In this document: in pieces, positions 8,341 through 17,519 of the stretch
How the letters are laid out: every line of letters starts with the position of its first letter
Position numbering within the stretch: position 1 is the first letter of the stretch
NCBI GenBank assembly: GCA_035635855.1
Contig: DASQAF010000025.1
Location: forward strand, 124,001-188,000
Length of the DNA stretch: 64,000 bases
Direction: 5' to 3'
Source: UBA11740 sp035635855
GTDB taxonomy: Bacteria; Acidobacteriota; Blastocatellia; Pyrinomonadales; Pyrinomonadaceae
The notes under the pieces: model-generated
The model's input: the letters and a program-made list of their open reading frames with translations, nothing else
Databases searched by the model: none
What the model was told of the DNA's origin: nothing
Program-made: the position numbers and the translations under genes

Positions 8341-9493
8341 AATCATAAGTCAGTATGCCGCTGACCTTCACCGCTCCTCCTGATATCAGGGTTGGAGCAA
8401 AGCGTGCTTTCCTGGCAGCCGCCAGCGCAGCCATCCGCAAGGTCTCCGGTCCTGAAAGGATATCGGCGGACATCACGCGGCCCGTCTCATCGACGATGAC
8501 TTTTATCTGAACTTGTCCCGAGGCGTGAATTTTTCTCGCCTCGGCGGGGTAAATCGGCGGAGGCAACTCGATGGCCTTACTGTTGAGATTGCCGCCATCG
8601 ATCGGGCCGGTCGGCCGCGGACCGTTCGCGGTCGTCTGTGCCTCGCTTTGCGCACGGCGGATTGATTCGGCACTGGCTTCCTCAACTTCGGTAATCTTTA
8701 CCTTGGAGTGTCCGACCTGATAATCCGTATATTTTATGCGCAGGCGAAGACGCAGATCCTGGCCATTGTCGAAGACCAGGTCGTCATCAGCATACGAATA
8801 GGTGGGAAACCAGTATTTGCCGTCGATCTCTTCGCGGTAGGTTTCGACAATTGGAAACTTGTTTTCCTTGGTTTCGGGAACGCCTTTGCCTCTTGACTTC
8901 ACAATCTGCAGATCGCGATCATCAACCCAGATACGGCCGGAGAAAAACCGCGGAAAAGTTTTCTTCGGCGTCACTTTCGGCGTTACGTCAAATATATAGA
9001 GATCCAGTTCGTCAATGCGCTCTTTGCCCACATACTTAAAGTTGTACTGATCAATCTTTTCGGCTTCCAAAGCAAATGGATTCACGCCGCCCAGATCCTC
9101 CAAATCCTCCTGGGTGACTCCGCCGAACGAAGGCATGGGAAAGAACTGGATCTTCTCAGTGCGATTGCCCTGGTCGTCAAAGGTCAAATTCGACACGCGA
9201 TGATACTCGCCGATAACCTGTCCGCCCATGCCCAGTTCCTGAAGCAGAGCGTCGCGTTTGAATGCATAGGAGTTCAACGCGTGGCGAAACGCAGTCTCTT
9301 TGGCTGTGAAGGCGCGAATGATTCTGTCGATTTGCGCGGGACTGAGCGCCGCGGAACCGCTGGTTGTTGGCTGGCCCGGGGCGTTCGAGGCCGTCTTTTG
9401 CTGCCCCCAGCCGGTAATACCCGAAAAAGCGAACACGCCGGCAAGCAGACTGAGGCACACGGCATATTTGAGCGGAGCAATCATTAATCTCAT
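8327..9493 (-). CDS. Exported protein with a C-terminal TonB domain
   Basis: A 388-residue protein. The start at 9493 is chosen because GAGG lies 6 bases upstream and the product begins with a signal-type helix (MRLMIAPLKYAVCLSLLAGV). The middle portion (EYHRVSNLTFDDQGNRTEKI onward, RIWVDDRDLQIVKSRGKG) resembles LolA/outer-membrane-lipoprotein sorting folds. The last 85 residues are a TonB-C domain: PPPIYPAEARKIHASGQVQI, VIVDETGRV and AARKARFAPTLISGG. A classical TonB N-terminal anchor with a Pro-rich stalk is missing, so energy transduction to a receptor is uncertain. It is convergent with plsC. Confidence 0.82.
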   Translation of the reverse strand: MRLMIAPLKYAVCLSLLAGVFAFSGITGWGQQKTASNAPGQPTTSGSAALSPAQIDRIIRAFTAKETAFRHALNSYAFKRDALLQELGMGGQVIGEYHRVSNLTFDDQGNRTEKIQFFPMPSFGGVTQEDLEDLGGVNPFALEAEKIDQYNFKYVGKERIDELDLYIFDVTPKVTPKKTFPRFFSGRIWVDDRDLQIVKSRGKGVPETKENKFPIVETYREEIDGKYWFPTYSYADDDLVFDNGQDLRLRLRIKYTDYQVGHSKVKITEVEEASAESIRRAQSEAQTTANGPRPTGPIDGGNLNSKAIELPPPIYPAEARKIHASGQVQIKVIVDETGRVMSADILSGPETLRMAALAAARKARFAPTLISGGAVKVSGILTYDFKAQ

Positions 9494-9660
9494 TCCCATC
9501 CTCGAATTGGTTGAAGTCGCGCCGTCAGGATTATAACAACCTTCCCGTCGCAGGTCTGCAAGTCTCTCAGATGAGCCAACTGCGGCGGGGTGTTGCCAGC
9601 CCGGATCGAAAAGGACGCCGTTTCCCTGGGAGCGCGGACGCCTCGTCCGCATTGAGCGCA

Positions 9661-9760
9661 AACGGTGTTCAGAGTACCGACTTTACTCGGGCTTTTATCG
9701 AGCGAGAAGGAACCCAACTGAAATTGGTACTCTAAACGCCGCTGAAATTACAACACCGTT
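9661..9760. repeat. Nested inverted repeat between the TonB-C and methyltransferase genes
   Basis: Outer arms AACGGTGTT (9661-9669) and AACACCGTT (9752-9760) are perfect. Inner arms AGAGTACC (9671-9678) and GGTACTCT (9726-9733) are also perfect. Just to the left, near 9630, lies GAGCGCGGACGCCTCGTCCG, which resembles half of orphan repeat family 3. The 434-base gap 9494-9927 contains no supported gene. Confidence 0.55.
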
Positions 9761-9927
9761 CAAGCGACTGCAGTGGCGTAAATCTGTGTTGCGGGCGTCG
9801 CGCTCCAGCATGACGCTTGATAAAAATCATTACTTGACCCGCCTGTTAGAATCGCTCTGACTGAACACATTTGAATGTTTCATTAATTACTTGCATAGCG
9901 CGATTGCAAACTCTAATGGAGGACTCT

Positions 9928-10845
9928 ATGATGCCAGAGAAATCAGCTATCACCGTGAGCCAACCTGTTCTCAAATGGACTGACAAGAAATTCGACCTGA
10001 CACCTTTTTTGAAAGATGTCGGAAGCCTTCCCCGTCCATTTTATACAACATCGCTAGGGGCCTTGTATTCCGCAGATTGCATGTCGGCATTGCCTCTTAT
10101 CAAGGATGGAGTAGTGGACACGATCTTTGCCGATCCACCTTTTAACCTTGGTAAGCAATATGGCAAAAACACTGACGACAACCTGTCTGCCAAAGAGTAC
10201 ATAGATTGGTGTAAAGAATGGCTTGCGGAGTGTATCCGAGTACTAAGACCCGGCGGCTCGCTCTTCCTGTACAACCTACCAAAATGGAATATTCTACTCG
10301 GCGCTTTTCTTGATCAGGAAGGATTGAAGTTTAGGCACTGGATAGCGATAGAGATCAGCTCTGGTCTGCCGATAGCGGGAAGACTTCACCCGAGTCACTA
10401 CAGCTTGCTTTATTACAGCAAAGGCAAGCCAAATACCTTCCACAGAATCCGAACGCCCATTCTTACGTGTAGGCATTGTGGAGGCGAGGTCAAGGATTAT
10501 GGAGGTCACCGAGGGGCAATGAACCCCAACGGTGTGACACTCAAAGATGTCTGGACCGACATTCCTCCGGTGCGACACTGGAAATTCAAATCAAGAAAGA
10601 GACGGGCGAATGCGTTATCAACAAAGCTTCTTGATCGCGTAATTGAAATGTCCACCAATCCCGGCGATTTGGTGGTAGATCCGTTCGGAGGTAGCGGAAC
10701 TACTTATGCTGTTTGTGAGTTGAAACACCGCCACTGGATTGGAACTGAGATTGACTTCGCTGAGGACATCAAGACCCGGCTGGAAACCACTGATATTAGA
10801 ACACACAAAAACGGGGATTTCGTTGAGCGGAAAGAAGAGGTTTAG
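9928..10845 (+). CDS. Type II beta-class DNA methyltransferase of a BamHI-like system
   Basis: A 305-residue AdoMet-dependent DNA amino-methyltransferase. Catalytic motif IV, FADPPFN (residues 67-73), comes before AdoMet motif I, VVDPFGGSGTT, near the C-terminus; this order defines the beta class. DPPF is usual for N6-adenine enzymes, whereas N4-cytosine enzymes more often have SPPY. A CRHCGGEV pair lies between. The start is set by GGAGG five bases before the ATG at 9928. The product should protect the host from the nuclease coded tail-to-tail at 10842-11441; the two stop codons interlock as TTAG. The gene looks AT-richer than its neighbours, in keeping with transfer. The methylated base is predicted only from the motif. 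Confidence 0.9.
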   Translation: MMPEKSAITVSQPVLKWTDKKFDLTPFLKDVGSLPRPFYTTSLGALYSADCMSALPLIKDGVVDTIFADPPFNLGKQYGKNTDDNLSAKEYIDWCKEWLAECIRVLRPGGSLFLYNLPKWNILLGAFLDQEGLKFRHWIAIEISSGLPIAGRLHPSHYSLLYYSKGKPNTFHRIRTPILTCRHCGGEVKDYGGHRGAMNPNGVTLKDVWTDIPPVRHWKFKSRKRRANALSTKLLDRVIEMSTNPGDLVVDPFGGSGTTYAVCELKHRHWIGTEIDFAEDIKTRLETTDIRTHKNGDFVERKEEV

Positions 10846-11441
10846 CCAAGGGCGCGTCCGGCTGTCATCTTTGGAATGCGCGGGACGTCGGTACTAGTCG
10901 CGTCGTGTTCAATCGCCACGATCTCAAGAATGCCCTGCTTACAGCGTATTGAGCGCCACAGATCAAGGTATGGTTCTAATTCTTCCATGCTGCCAATACG
11001 ATCAGTGAGATACCTGTAAAGGTTTCGGGACGGAACGACAAGGATTCCACACGCAAGAACTCCCTTCATCAAACCTAGAGACATCTTGTTCAAGGCTCGG
11101 TGACTAGAAGAAATGTTGCCAGTTTCCCACTCCAGCGCGACAACTCCGTAATCGGTATTGAGAACTGCATCGAGCTTCCCGATTCCTTTCACATCAAGCC
11201 GAACTTCCCGCGTCCAGCCCTGCCGCACCAATTCTTCCATTAGGCCGTTTTTGATTGGAACCACACCATTACCCTGTCCCCGCTTCTTTCCTGACTCTGG
11301 ATAAATAGTGAAGGAGCCGGAGCCTGGTGGCCACTCAACCTCGCGGATGGCTTTGTGAAGACTCTTGCGGGTGCGTCCCCACGCTCTAGAACTCGCATAC
11401 TTCCCGCACGAAATCAGTTTTTCCTCGCGGACTATTCGCAT
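10842..11441 (-). CDS. BamHI-like type II restriction endonuclease
   Basis: A 199-residue protein that I recognise as a close BamHI relative from memory of that sequence. Shared blocks include GNGVVPIK, ETGNISSSHRALNKMSLGL, YLTDRIGSMEELEPYLDL and DVPRIPK. The BamHI catalytic residues appear conserved: Glu79 (BamHI E77), Asp91 (D94), Glu104 (E111) and Glu106 (E113) in LEWE. BamHI cuts G^GATCC as a dimer with Mg2+; the same specificity is inferred here, not shown. Length is near BamHI (213). No control (C) protein gene is seen. The ATG at 11441 lacks a strong ribosome site, which may keep nuclease levels low. Confidence 0.9.
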   Translation of the reverse strand: MRIVREEKLISCGKYASSRAWGRTRKSLHKAIREVEWPPGSGSFTIYPESGKKRGQGNGVVPIKNGLMEELVRQGWTREVRLDVKGIGKLDAVLNTDYGVVALEWETGNISSSHRALNKMSLGLMKGVLACGILVVPSRNLYRYLTDRIGSMEELEPYLDLWRSIRCKQGILEIVAIEHDATSTDVPRIPKMTAGRALG

Positions 11442-11600
11442 TAGGCGGATTGTACGTGACTGTCCAAAAAATCAGCAACATATAATTACCCACTACTGAA
11501 GCGACTGCGCGTTTCGCTTTGCCAGCTCTTTCGCGCTAAGATGTGTGGTTTGCGAGAGCTCGCAGATTCCCGACTGTGGACTCCAGCAACGGATTAACCC

Positions 11601-14537
11601 ATGTCCCAGGAAGCCATCGAAGTCCGCGGCGCCCGCGTCAACAATCTCAAGAACATTTCGTTCTCGATCCCAATCAACCTGATGACCGTAGTCACGGGTG
11701 TCAGCGGTTCGGGCAAGTCTTCCCTCGCCTTTGACACGATCTATGCCGAGGGGCAGCGCCGCTATGTTGAATCACTGTCCGCTTATGCGCGGCAGTTCCT
11801 CGAGCGCATGGACAAGCCCGACGTGGACGAGGTGCGCGGGATCGCGCCTGCGATCGCCATCCGGCAAAAGAACACGACGCGCAATCCCCGTTCGACCGTC
11901 GCGACGCAAACCGAAATTTACGACTATCTGCGGCTGCTGTACGCGCGCGTCGGAACGACGATCTGTCGCGTGTGCGGACGGGAAGTTCATCGCGACTCGC
12001 CCCAATCCGCCGCGGACGAGACTCTCAGCCAGATAAAACCAGCGACGCGTTTCTTCGTTCTGTTTCCTGCCAATGCGGGATTGCGAGTCGAACTCAACGG
12101 CAACGGCGGGCCTCCGCCGGAGCGCAAACGTAAAGCGAAAGAGGCGGACGTCGAGCCGAAACTGAGCCGGCACATGATCACGGCCCATGTGATGAGCCTG
12201 ATGCAGCGCGGTTTCACCCGGATGATTCACGCCGGCCGGCAGATTGACCTGGCGTCGCCGGATGATTATCAGCGAGAGGACTTTGACGATGTCTATGTGC
12301 TGGTTGATCGCCTGGTGGCTCGCGAAGATGTGCGCCAGCGTCTGGTCGATTCGCTGGAGGTTTGCTTCCGCGAAGGACACGGCCAGGCCGTGATTGAAGT
12401 GTCAGAACCGGGAGCGGTAGCGACCGAATCAGGGGATCTCCTCGGAAAGAACGAGACTAAGAATGCACAGCGCCTGCGTTTCTCGGAAAGCTTCGAGTGC
12501 AAATACGACGGCACTGTGTATGCGACGCCTGAACCCCGTCTGTTCAGTTTCAATAATCCTTTCGGCGCCTGTCCAACCTGCCAGGGCTTCGGCAACACGA
12601 TCGGCCTTGATCTCGATCTGGTGATTCCCAACCCAGGCCTGGCGCTCAGTGAAGGGGCCATCGAGCCGTGGACCAAGCCACAGTACGAGTGGGCCAGGAC
12701 AGAACTGCGGCGCTTCTGCAAAGCCGAAAAGATCCCGCTGAATCTTCCTTTCAATCAACTGACGCGGAGCCAGCAACGCGCTGTCGTCAACGGCAAAGGA
12801 GAATGGGCCGGCGTGCGCGGATTTTTCGATTGGCTGGACACGAAAAAATACAAGCTGCACGTGCGCGTCTTCCTTTCAAAGTATCGCGGCTACACGCGCT
12901 GCCCCGATTGCGAGGGTGCGCGTTTGCGGCAGGAAGCCCGCGACGTGCGCGTGGGCGGGCGCACCTTGCCGGAGATTTCCGCGCTTTCGATCAAAGACGC
13001 GGCGGCGTTTTTTGACGCCCTGGAACTAAAACCGGAGCAGTCGGCGATTTCAGATCGAGTCCTCTTTGAAGTTCGACGGCGGCTACGTTTCCTGGTCGAC
13101 GTTGGTTTGGACTATCTGACGCTGAATCGTTTGGCTTCGACACTGTCAGGCGGCGAGGCGCAGCGAATTCAGTTGGCAACCAACCTCGGTTCTTCTCTGG
13201 TCGGCGCGCTTTACGTTTTGGACGAACCGTCGATTGGTCTGCATCCGCGGGACAACGATCGTTTGATTCGCCTGCTCCACAATCTGCGCGACATCGGCAA
13301 CACGGTGCTGGTGGTTGAGCACGATGCCGACATGATGCGCGCTGCTGATCACATTCTCGACATCGGGCCGGCGGCGGGCGAACTCGGTGGGCGGCTGATC
13401 TATGAAGGCGACTTTGCCGGCCTGCTGTCAGAATCACTGTCGTTGACCGGACGCTATCTGCGGGGCGAGGCCGAGATTAAAGAGCCGAAGCATCGCCGGC
13501 CGCTGCAACTGAAGCGCCTCAGCGTTCGCGGCGCCAGCGAGCACAATCTGAAAAACATCAATGTAGATATTCCGCTCGACATGCTGGTCTGTGTCACCGG
13601 AGTCAGCGGCTCAGGCAAATCCACTTTGATTCACGACTGCATTTTTGCCGGTTTGAAAAAGCAGCGTGGCGACTGGCAGGGACACGTCGGCGCTTTTCAT
13701 AAGCTGGAAGGCGGGCAACACATCGACGAAGTTATCCTGGTCGATCAATCGCCAATTGGCCGCACGCCGCGATCGAATCCGGTGACTTACATCAAGGTCT
13801 ATGACGCGATTCGCGAAACATTCGCCGGCACGCGTGAAGCGCAGGCGCGCGGGTTCGAACCTTCGCACTTCTCATTCAACGTTCCCGGCGGCCGCTGCGA
13901 CGTTTGCCAGGGAGACGGCACGGTTACGGTCGAGATGCAGTTTCTCGCAGACGTTGAGTTGGTTTGTGAAGAGTGCAAGGGCACGCGCTTCAAGCAACAG
14001 ATTCTCGACGTGCGCTATCGCGGTAAGAACATTCACGATGTCCTCAACATGACCATCCGTGAAGCGATCACCTTCTTCCGAGACATCACAAAGATTGTTA
14101 ACAAGCTGCGCGTGCTGGACGAAGTTGGTTTAGGGTACCTGCGTCTTGGGCAATCGGCGACAACGTTGTCGGGCGGCGAAGCCCAGCGAGTAAAGCTGGC
14201 AGCGCACTTGGCGAAACGCGCCGGCGCGCGCTCGCTTTATATTTTTGACGAGCCAACGACGGGCCTGCACTTTGACGACATCAACAAGCTGCTGGCTGCA
14301 TTTCGCGCGTTGATCGACGCCGGCGGATCGCTTCTGGTGATCGAACACAACCTGGATGTGATCAAGACTGCGGATTACATAATTGATTTGGGTCCCGAGG
14401 GCGGCGATGCGGGTGGGTACGTGGTGGCAACGGGAACTCCCGAAGAGATAATAAAGGTGAAAGCGTCCCACACCGGAAGGTATCTGCGGGAATATTTGGC
14501 GCGGTCGAATGGTAAAGTCAGATTGCCGGCCGCATGA
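11601..14537 (+). CDS. uvrA: Excinuclease ABC subunit A
   Basis: The DNA damage-sensing ATPase of nucleotide excision repair; it loads UvrB on lesions. Both ABC modules are complete: Walker A GVSGSGKSSLAFDT near residue 33 and GVSGSGKSTLIHD in the second half, each with LSGGEAQR signature and DEP Walker B (VLDEPSIGLHPRD, IFDEPTTGLHFDD). Zinc-finger cysteine pairs are present (CRVCG, CPTCQG, CPDCEG, CDVCQGDG, CEECKG). At 978 residues it is slightly longer than the usual 940, with a Lys/Arg-rich insertion near residue 175. The ATG at 11601 gives a standard N-terminus, although no good ribosome site is visible. Confidence 0.96.
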   Translation: MSQEAIEVRGARVNNLKNISFSIPINLMTVVTGVSGSGKSSLAFDTIYAEGQRRYVESLSAYARQFLERMDKPDVDEVRGIAPAIAIRQKNTTRNPRSTVATQTEIYDYLRLLYARVGTTICRVCGREVHRDSPQSAADETLSQIKPATRFFVLFPANAGLRVELNGNGGPPPERKRKAKEADVEPKLSRHMITAHVMSLMQRGFTRMIHAGRQIDLASPDDYQREDFDDVYVLVDRLVAREDVRQRLVDSLEVCFREGHGQAVIEVSEPGAVATESGDLLGKNETKNAQRLRFSESFECKYDGTVYATPEPRLFSFNNPFGACPTCQGFGNTIGLDLDLVIPNPGLALSEGAIEPWTKPQYEWARTELRRFCKAEKIPLNLPFNQLTRSQQRAVVNGKGEWAGVRGFFDWLDTKKYKLHVRVFLSKYRGYTRCPDCEGARLRQEARDVRVGGRTLPEISALSIKDAAAFFDALELKPEQSAISDRVLFEVRRRLRFLVDVGLDYLTLNRLASTLSGGEAQRIQLATNLGSSLVGALYVLDEPSIGLHPRDNDRLIRLLHNLRDIGNTVLVVEHDADMMRAADHILDIGPAAGELGGRLIYEGDFAGLLSESLSLTGRYLRGEAEIKEPKHRRPLQLKRLSVRGASEHNLKNINVDIPLDMLVCVTGVSGSGKSTLIHDCIFAGLKKQRGDWQGHVGAFHKLEGGQHIDEVILVDQSPIGRTPRSNPVTYIKVYDAIRETFAGTREAQARGFEPSHFSFNVPGGRCDVCQGDGTVTVEMQFLADVELVCEECKGTRFKQQILDVRYRGKNIHDVLNMTIREAITFFRDITKIVNKLRVLDEVGLGYLRLGQSATTLSGGEAQRVKLAAHLAKRAGARSLYIFDEPTTGLHFDDINKLLAAFRALIDAGGSLLVIEHNLDVIKTADYIIDLGPEGGDAGGYVVATGTPEEIIKVKASHTGRYLREYLARSNGKVRLPAA

Positions 14538-14553
14538 AAGAGGCCCGGCCCGC

Positions 14554-15714
14554 TTAGAACGGCGTGAAGGAAAAGACGCTTACGGTCCAATAATGCTGAT
14601 GTGGGACACCGCTCAATGATCCGTCCTTTACGCCGCCCAGCAGCGCAAAATTCCTGCCTGACGGATTGAACTTTATACCCACGCTGCTCTGATGATCGAG
14701 GATCACGAGCTTACTCGAAACGTAATTCATGAACAGCGTGTTCTGCCGGTCGCTGAAGATAAATACAGGGTAGGCGTCCAGAACCTCAAAGTCGGTATTA
14801 TACCAAACGTGTAGGTCATTCGGACGCGCCTTCAAATTCAGATCGGCAAGCGAGATGCGTTGTTTGATCTCGCCCGTCTGGTTATTCAAACGGTACACGA
14901 TGGCACCGTCAGTGAGCGCGAACAACTCGCTCTTCGACTTCGCCGTAATGAGTCGCTTAACGGGCTCCTTAATCCCGGTTCTCAGACTCCGAGTTACTTT
15001 CCCGTCAATGAGATTGAGAAAGACGATCTGGTTTGTAGGCACGCCTAAGCTCGCGGATCGCTCAACTAAGAGAACCTCATGGTCGCCATCGAAAAAGATG
15101 GCGGAGTCTTGAAAAGCCCTGTGCCAGGCTACGCTCCTGGTTTTGAGATTCCATACCCAAACATCGCCACGATCAGATGAGAACAACCACTTGTTATCAG
15201 GTGAAAGGCCCACGGACGAGATTTCTTTGTCGCCGGGCGCATCAAGCGAGATCATGGAGGTGTAATCGCTCGTGCGGAGAATCTTGATTTCACCTCCTCC
15301 GCTTTTGTTCCCGTAACCCCCAACCACAAGGAATTGGCCGTCCTGGCTGAAGGTTAACCCCACCACGCCGTTGTCACGTGAATCGGGATTCTTGATGGCA
15401 ATCTCTTTCCTCGATTCGATGTCTGTAACCAGCACTGTGCCAAGTTCGGAACCCGTCGCCAGCCGGCGTCCATCCGTGCTGAAAGCAGCACAGGTAACAA
15501 TGTCGTCGTGCCGAAAGCTGAAAAGATATTCGTAACTGGTCGTTGGGGTTTGGGCCTCGCCGGCGTGGAAAATATCCGTTCCTCGCAGCATCATCGCCCT
15601 TAGCGCGGTCACACCGGACATAGACCCCCTGAATGACAACAGGATGAGCAAACCAATGGCCAGTGACGCAGCGGTTTTGTGCGTCTTGCTATTCCAATGC
15701 ATTAATCTCTTCAT
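14554..15714 (-). CDS. Secreted or anchored WD40-like repeat protein
   Basis: A 386-residue protein. An N-terminal hydrophobic segment (ASLAIGLLILLSFRG) suggests export or anchoring. It is followed by WD40/YVTN-type blades: HDDIVTCAAFSTDGRRLATG, VVGLTFSQDGQFLVVGG, ISSVGLSPDNKWLFSSDRGD and DVWVWNLKTRSVAW, with weaker blades later. This indicates a beta-propeller scaffold; no catalytic residues or partner can be named. The ATG at 15714 is preferred over a TTG at 15735. It is convergent with uvrA, only 16 bases away. Confidence 0.75.
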   Translation of the reverse strand: MKRLMHWNSKTHKTAASLAIGLLILLSFRGSMSGVTALRAMMLRGTDIFHAGEAQTPTTSYEYLFSFRHDDIVTCAAFSTDGRRLATGSELGTVLVTDIESRKEIAIKNPDSRDNGVVGLTFSQDGQFLVVGGYGNKSGGGEIKILRTSDYTSMISLDAPGDKEISSVGLSPDNKWLFSSDRGDVWVWNLKTRSVAWHRAFQDSAIFFDGDHEVLLVERSASLGVPTNQIVFLNLIDGKVTRSLRTGIKEPVKRLITAKSKSELFALTDGAIVYRLNNQTGEIKQRISLADLNLKARPNDLHVWYNTDFEVLDAYPVFIFSDRQNTLFMNYVSSKLVILDHQSSVGIKFNPSGRNFALLGGVKDGSLSGVPHQHYWTVSVFSFTPF

Positions 15715-15812
15715 AGATGAATCGCAATCCGACAACGGAGCTTAGCGAACTTTCCCCGGATGCGCTAGAGTGTGTTTGCACCAGCGAATTCTTGCCAGTA
15801 CGTTGAGGGAGC

Positions 15813-16268
15813 ATGGGCCTAAAGGATCAAATCACCGTGGACATGACCGCCGCGATGAAAGCAAAGGACAGCGCGCGCACGTCGACTCTCAGAATGTTGA
15901 AGGCGGCGATGGTCAACCGCCGGATTGAAAAAGGCAGCGAGCTGGACGACGAAGAACTGACGAAGCTCCTGCGAACGCAGGTCAAACAGCGGCGCGATTC
16001 GATCGAGCAATATCGCAAGGGCGCTCGCCAGGACCTGGTCGACAAAGAAATGGCCGAGATCGCAGTCCTCGAAACGTATCTGCCTCAGGCCGCCTCACCG
16101 GAAGCAATCGAGCAGGCAGTCGCAGCGGCGATGGCCGAGACCGGCGCCACGTCGATGAAGGAAATGGGGGCCGTAATGAAGGCCGTGATGGCTCACCTCG
16201 CCGGCAAGAACCCTGACGGTCGCGCAGTCAGCGAATCTGTGAAACGGAAGCTCGCGGGCGGGTCCTAA
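15813..16268 (+). CDS. GatB/YqeY domain protein
   Basis: A 151-residue YqeY-type protein: it starts MGLKDQITVDMTAAMKAKDS, has TLRMLKAA, EQYRKGARQDLVDKE and ETYLPQ, and ends with the small helical domain that resembles the tail of GatB and MnmE-linked tRNA factors (MKEMGAVMKAVMAHLAGKNP). GAGGGAG precedes the ATG at 15813. The family is widespread in bacteria and suspected to help tRNA-dependent amidation; no activity is established. It stands alone. Confidence 0.88.
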   Translation: MGLKDQITVDMTAAMKAKDSARTSTLRMLKAAMVNRRIEKGSELDDEELTKLLRTQVKQRRDSIEQYRKGARQDLVDKEMAEIAVLETYLPQAASPEAIEQAVAAAMAETGATSMKEMGAVMKAVMAHLAGKNPDGRAVSESVKRKLAGGS

Positions 16269-16568
16269 AACTCCTCTATCAACTCACATTTCTGTCATAA
16301 GCAGAAAGACCTTCCAAGTTTCGAATTTCTATGGTAGAAGTGTGGGCCATCCTGGACGCGCCAGCCTCCGCGGACCCCAACGCTACAGAGCGCGGACCTG
16401 GCTTCGGATCGCAGACGCGTCCGATTCACTGTTGAGAACCTTACGGCAGCGCCCGTAGCATTCGCCCCTGGTCTCAGTTCTTTGACCACCCGACCGCCGT
16501 GTCATGCGCACTTTTGATTCCTGCGGTCTCACTTTTTTCTCTACTTCGTTCTCTAAGGGAGGGCTTCG
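16269..16568. other. Intergenic region without a supported gene
   Basis: Contains GAGCGCGGACCTGG near 16390, a degenerate piece of the palindromic repeats seen at 4718 and 33839. A promoter for the protease gene is presumably here, but no clear -35/-10 pair is called. Confidence 0.4.
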
Positions 16569-17282
16569 ATGAAAAGACAGCTTTGCAGTCTGGTGCTGGT
16601 GGCATCAGCGCTTATCATGCTGGTCGCTCCATGCCTGGCAAAGAGCAACAGCGGCTTCAAGCAGCAGGAACGGACCATATCGCTGGAACTGGAGTTTATC
16701 AAGAAGAGTTCCAACCCTCTGCAACGCGCTATTACTTTTCTCAACTGGGGCCCTAACGCCTACGCCACCGGTTTTCTGGTGGGTGGTCGATTGGTGATGA
16801 CTGCTTATCACGTAGTCTCTGGAGAGTTGGACGAATCAAAGAAGATAGCATTGGGTTTTGGACGCCATGACAAACTCGAGGTCAAAGTCTATACCAACGG
16901 CTGCCAGGCCAAAGTGCTAAAGGTCGACCAGGATGCCGATTTGGCGCTAATTCAAATTTGCACTGCGGCGAAGCAAACCACGCCGGCGTTTCAAACCACT
17001 CTGAACAGGAATGAGGATCTGATGCTGGTTGCCCGACCACACGGCGATCGGATCGTCAGTTACGGGACCTTCTACGGTTCTTATTCTCTTAAGGGCGTCG
17101 ATTACTGGTCGGTAAAAATTAATGCGCGCGATGGATTTTCCGGCAGTCCCGTCTACAATCAGCACGGAGAAGTCGTCGGCGTATTCAGCGGTTATGATTG
17201 GGCGCAGAAACTGGCGGTAGTGAGTCCCGGAATCAGGGCCCAAAAGCTACTCGAAGAGTATGAGTCGCCGGTCAAACCATGA
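16569..17282 (+). CDS. Secreted trypsin-like serine protease
   Basis: A 237-residue exported protease of the trypsin fold. A signal peptide (MKRQLCSLVLVASALIMLVA) ends near residue 24. The catalytic triad is visible: His in TAYHVVSG, Asp in DADLALIQ and Ser in DGFSGSPVYN, each in the DegP/Trypsin_2 context. There is no PDZ domain, so it differs from full HtrA proteases. GGAGG lies a few bases before the ATG at 16569. It probably acts in the periplasm; the substrate is unknown. Confidence 0.85.
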   Translation: MKRQLCSLVLVASALIMLVAPCLAKSNSGFKQQERTISLELEFIKKSSNPLQRAITFLNWGPNAYATGFLVGGRLVMTAYHVVSGELDESKKIALGFGRHDKLEVKVYTNGCQAKVLKVDQDADLALIQICTAAKQTTPAFQTTLNRNEDLMLVARPHGDRIVSYGTFYGSYSLKGVDYWSVKINARDGFSGSPVYNQHGEVVGVFSGYDWAQKLAVVSPGIRAQKLLEEYESPVKP

Positions 17283-17307
17283 ACTCGACTTGAATTCCCG
17301 ATTTGAT

Positions 17308-17334
17308 TAGCACGTCGCCGAGCCCGGCGTGCTA
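17308..17334 (+). terminator. Hairpin after the protease gene
   Basis: TAGCAC (17308-17313) pairs with GTGCTA (17329-17334), with a GC-rich inner stem. It begins 26 bases after the stop codon. There is no clear T-run, so it may be a weak terminator or a REP-like palindrome. Confidence 0.4.
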
Positions 17335-17387
17335 GTCAGTACCCGGTTAGTTGCCAATTTGCGCGGTTGAGGTAGGTTGACCCTCGC

Positions 17388-17416
17388 TTGCTTCCACCCG
17401 ATCGTTCTCGTATAAT
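17388..17416 (+). promoter_or_regulatory. Predicted sigma70 promoter of the rimP operon
   Basis: TTGCTT (17388-17393) and a perfect TATAAT (17411-17416), separated by 17 bases. It lies about 100 bases upstream of rimP, leaving a leader with a hairpin. Confidence 0.6.
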
Positions 17417-17451
17417 CCACAGCTTACTCGGATCGTCGGATGCGTTGTCCG

Positions 17452-17477
17452 GTGGGTTTTCGCCCACTTTTTCTTTT
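17452..17477 (+). terminator. Leader hairpin with T-tract, candidate attenuator of rimP-nusA-infB
   Basis: GTGGG (17452-17456) pairs with CCCAC (17463-17467), followed at once by TTTTTCTTTT. It lies between the predicted promoter and rimP, inside the leader. In E. coli the equivalent operon leader is a site of transcription termination and NusA feedback. The stem is only 5 bp, so function is tentative. Confidence 0.45.
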
Positions 17478-17519
17478 GGGCGCAGATAGGCGCAAATTGA
17501 CAACTTACGCCAGCGAGTC

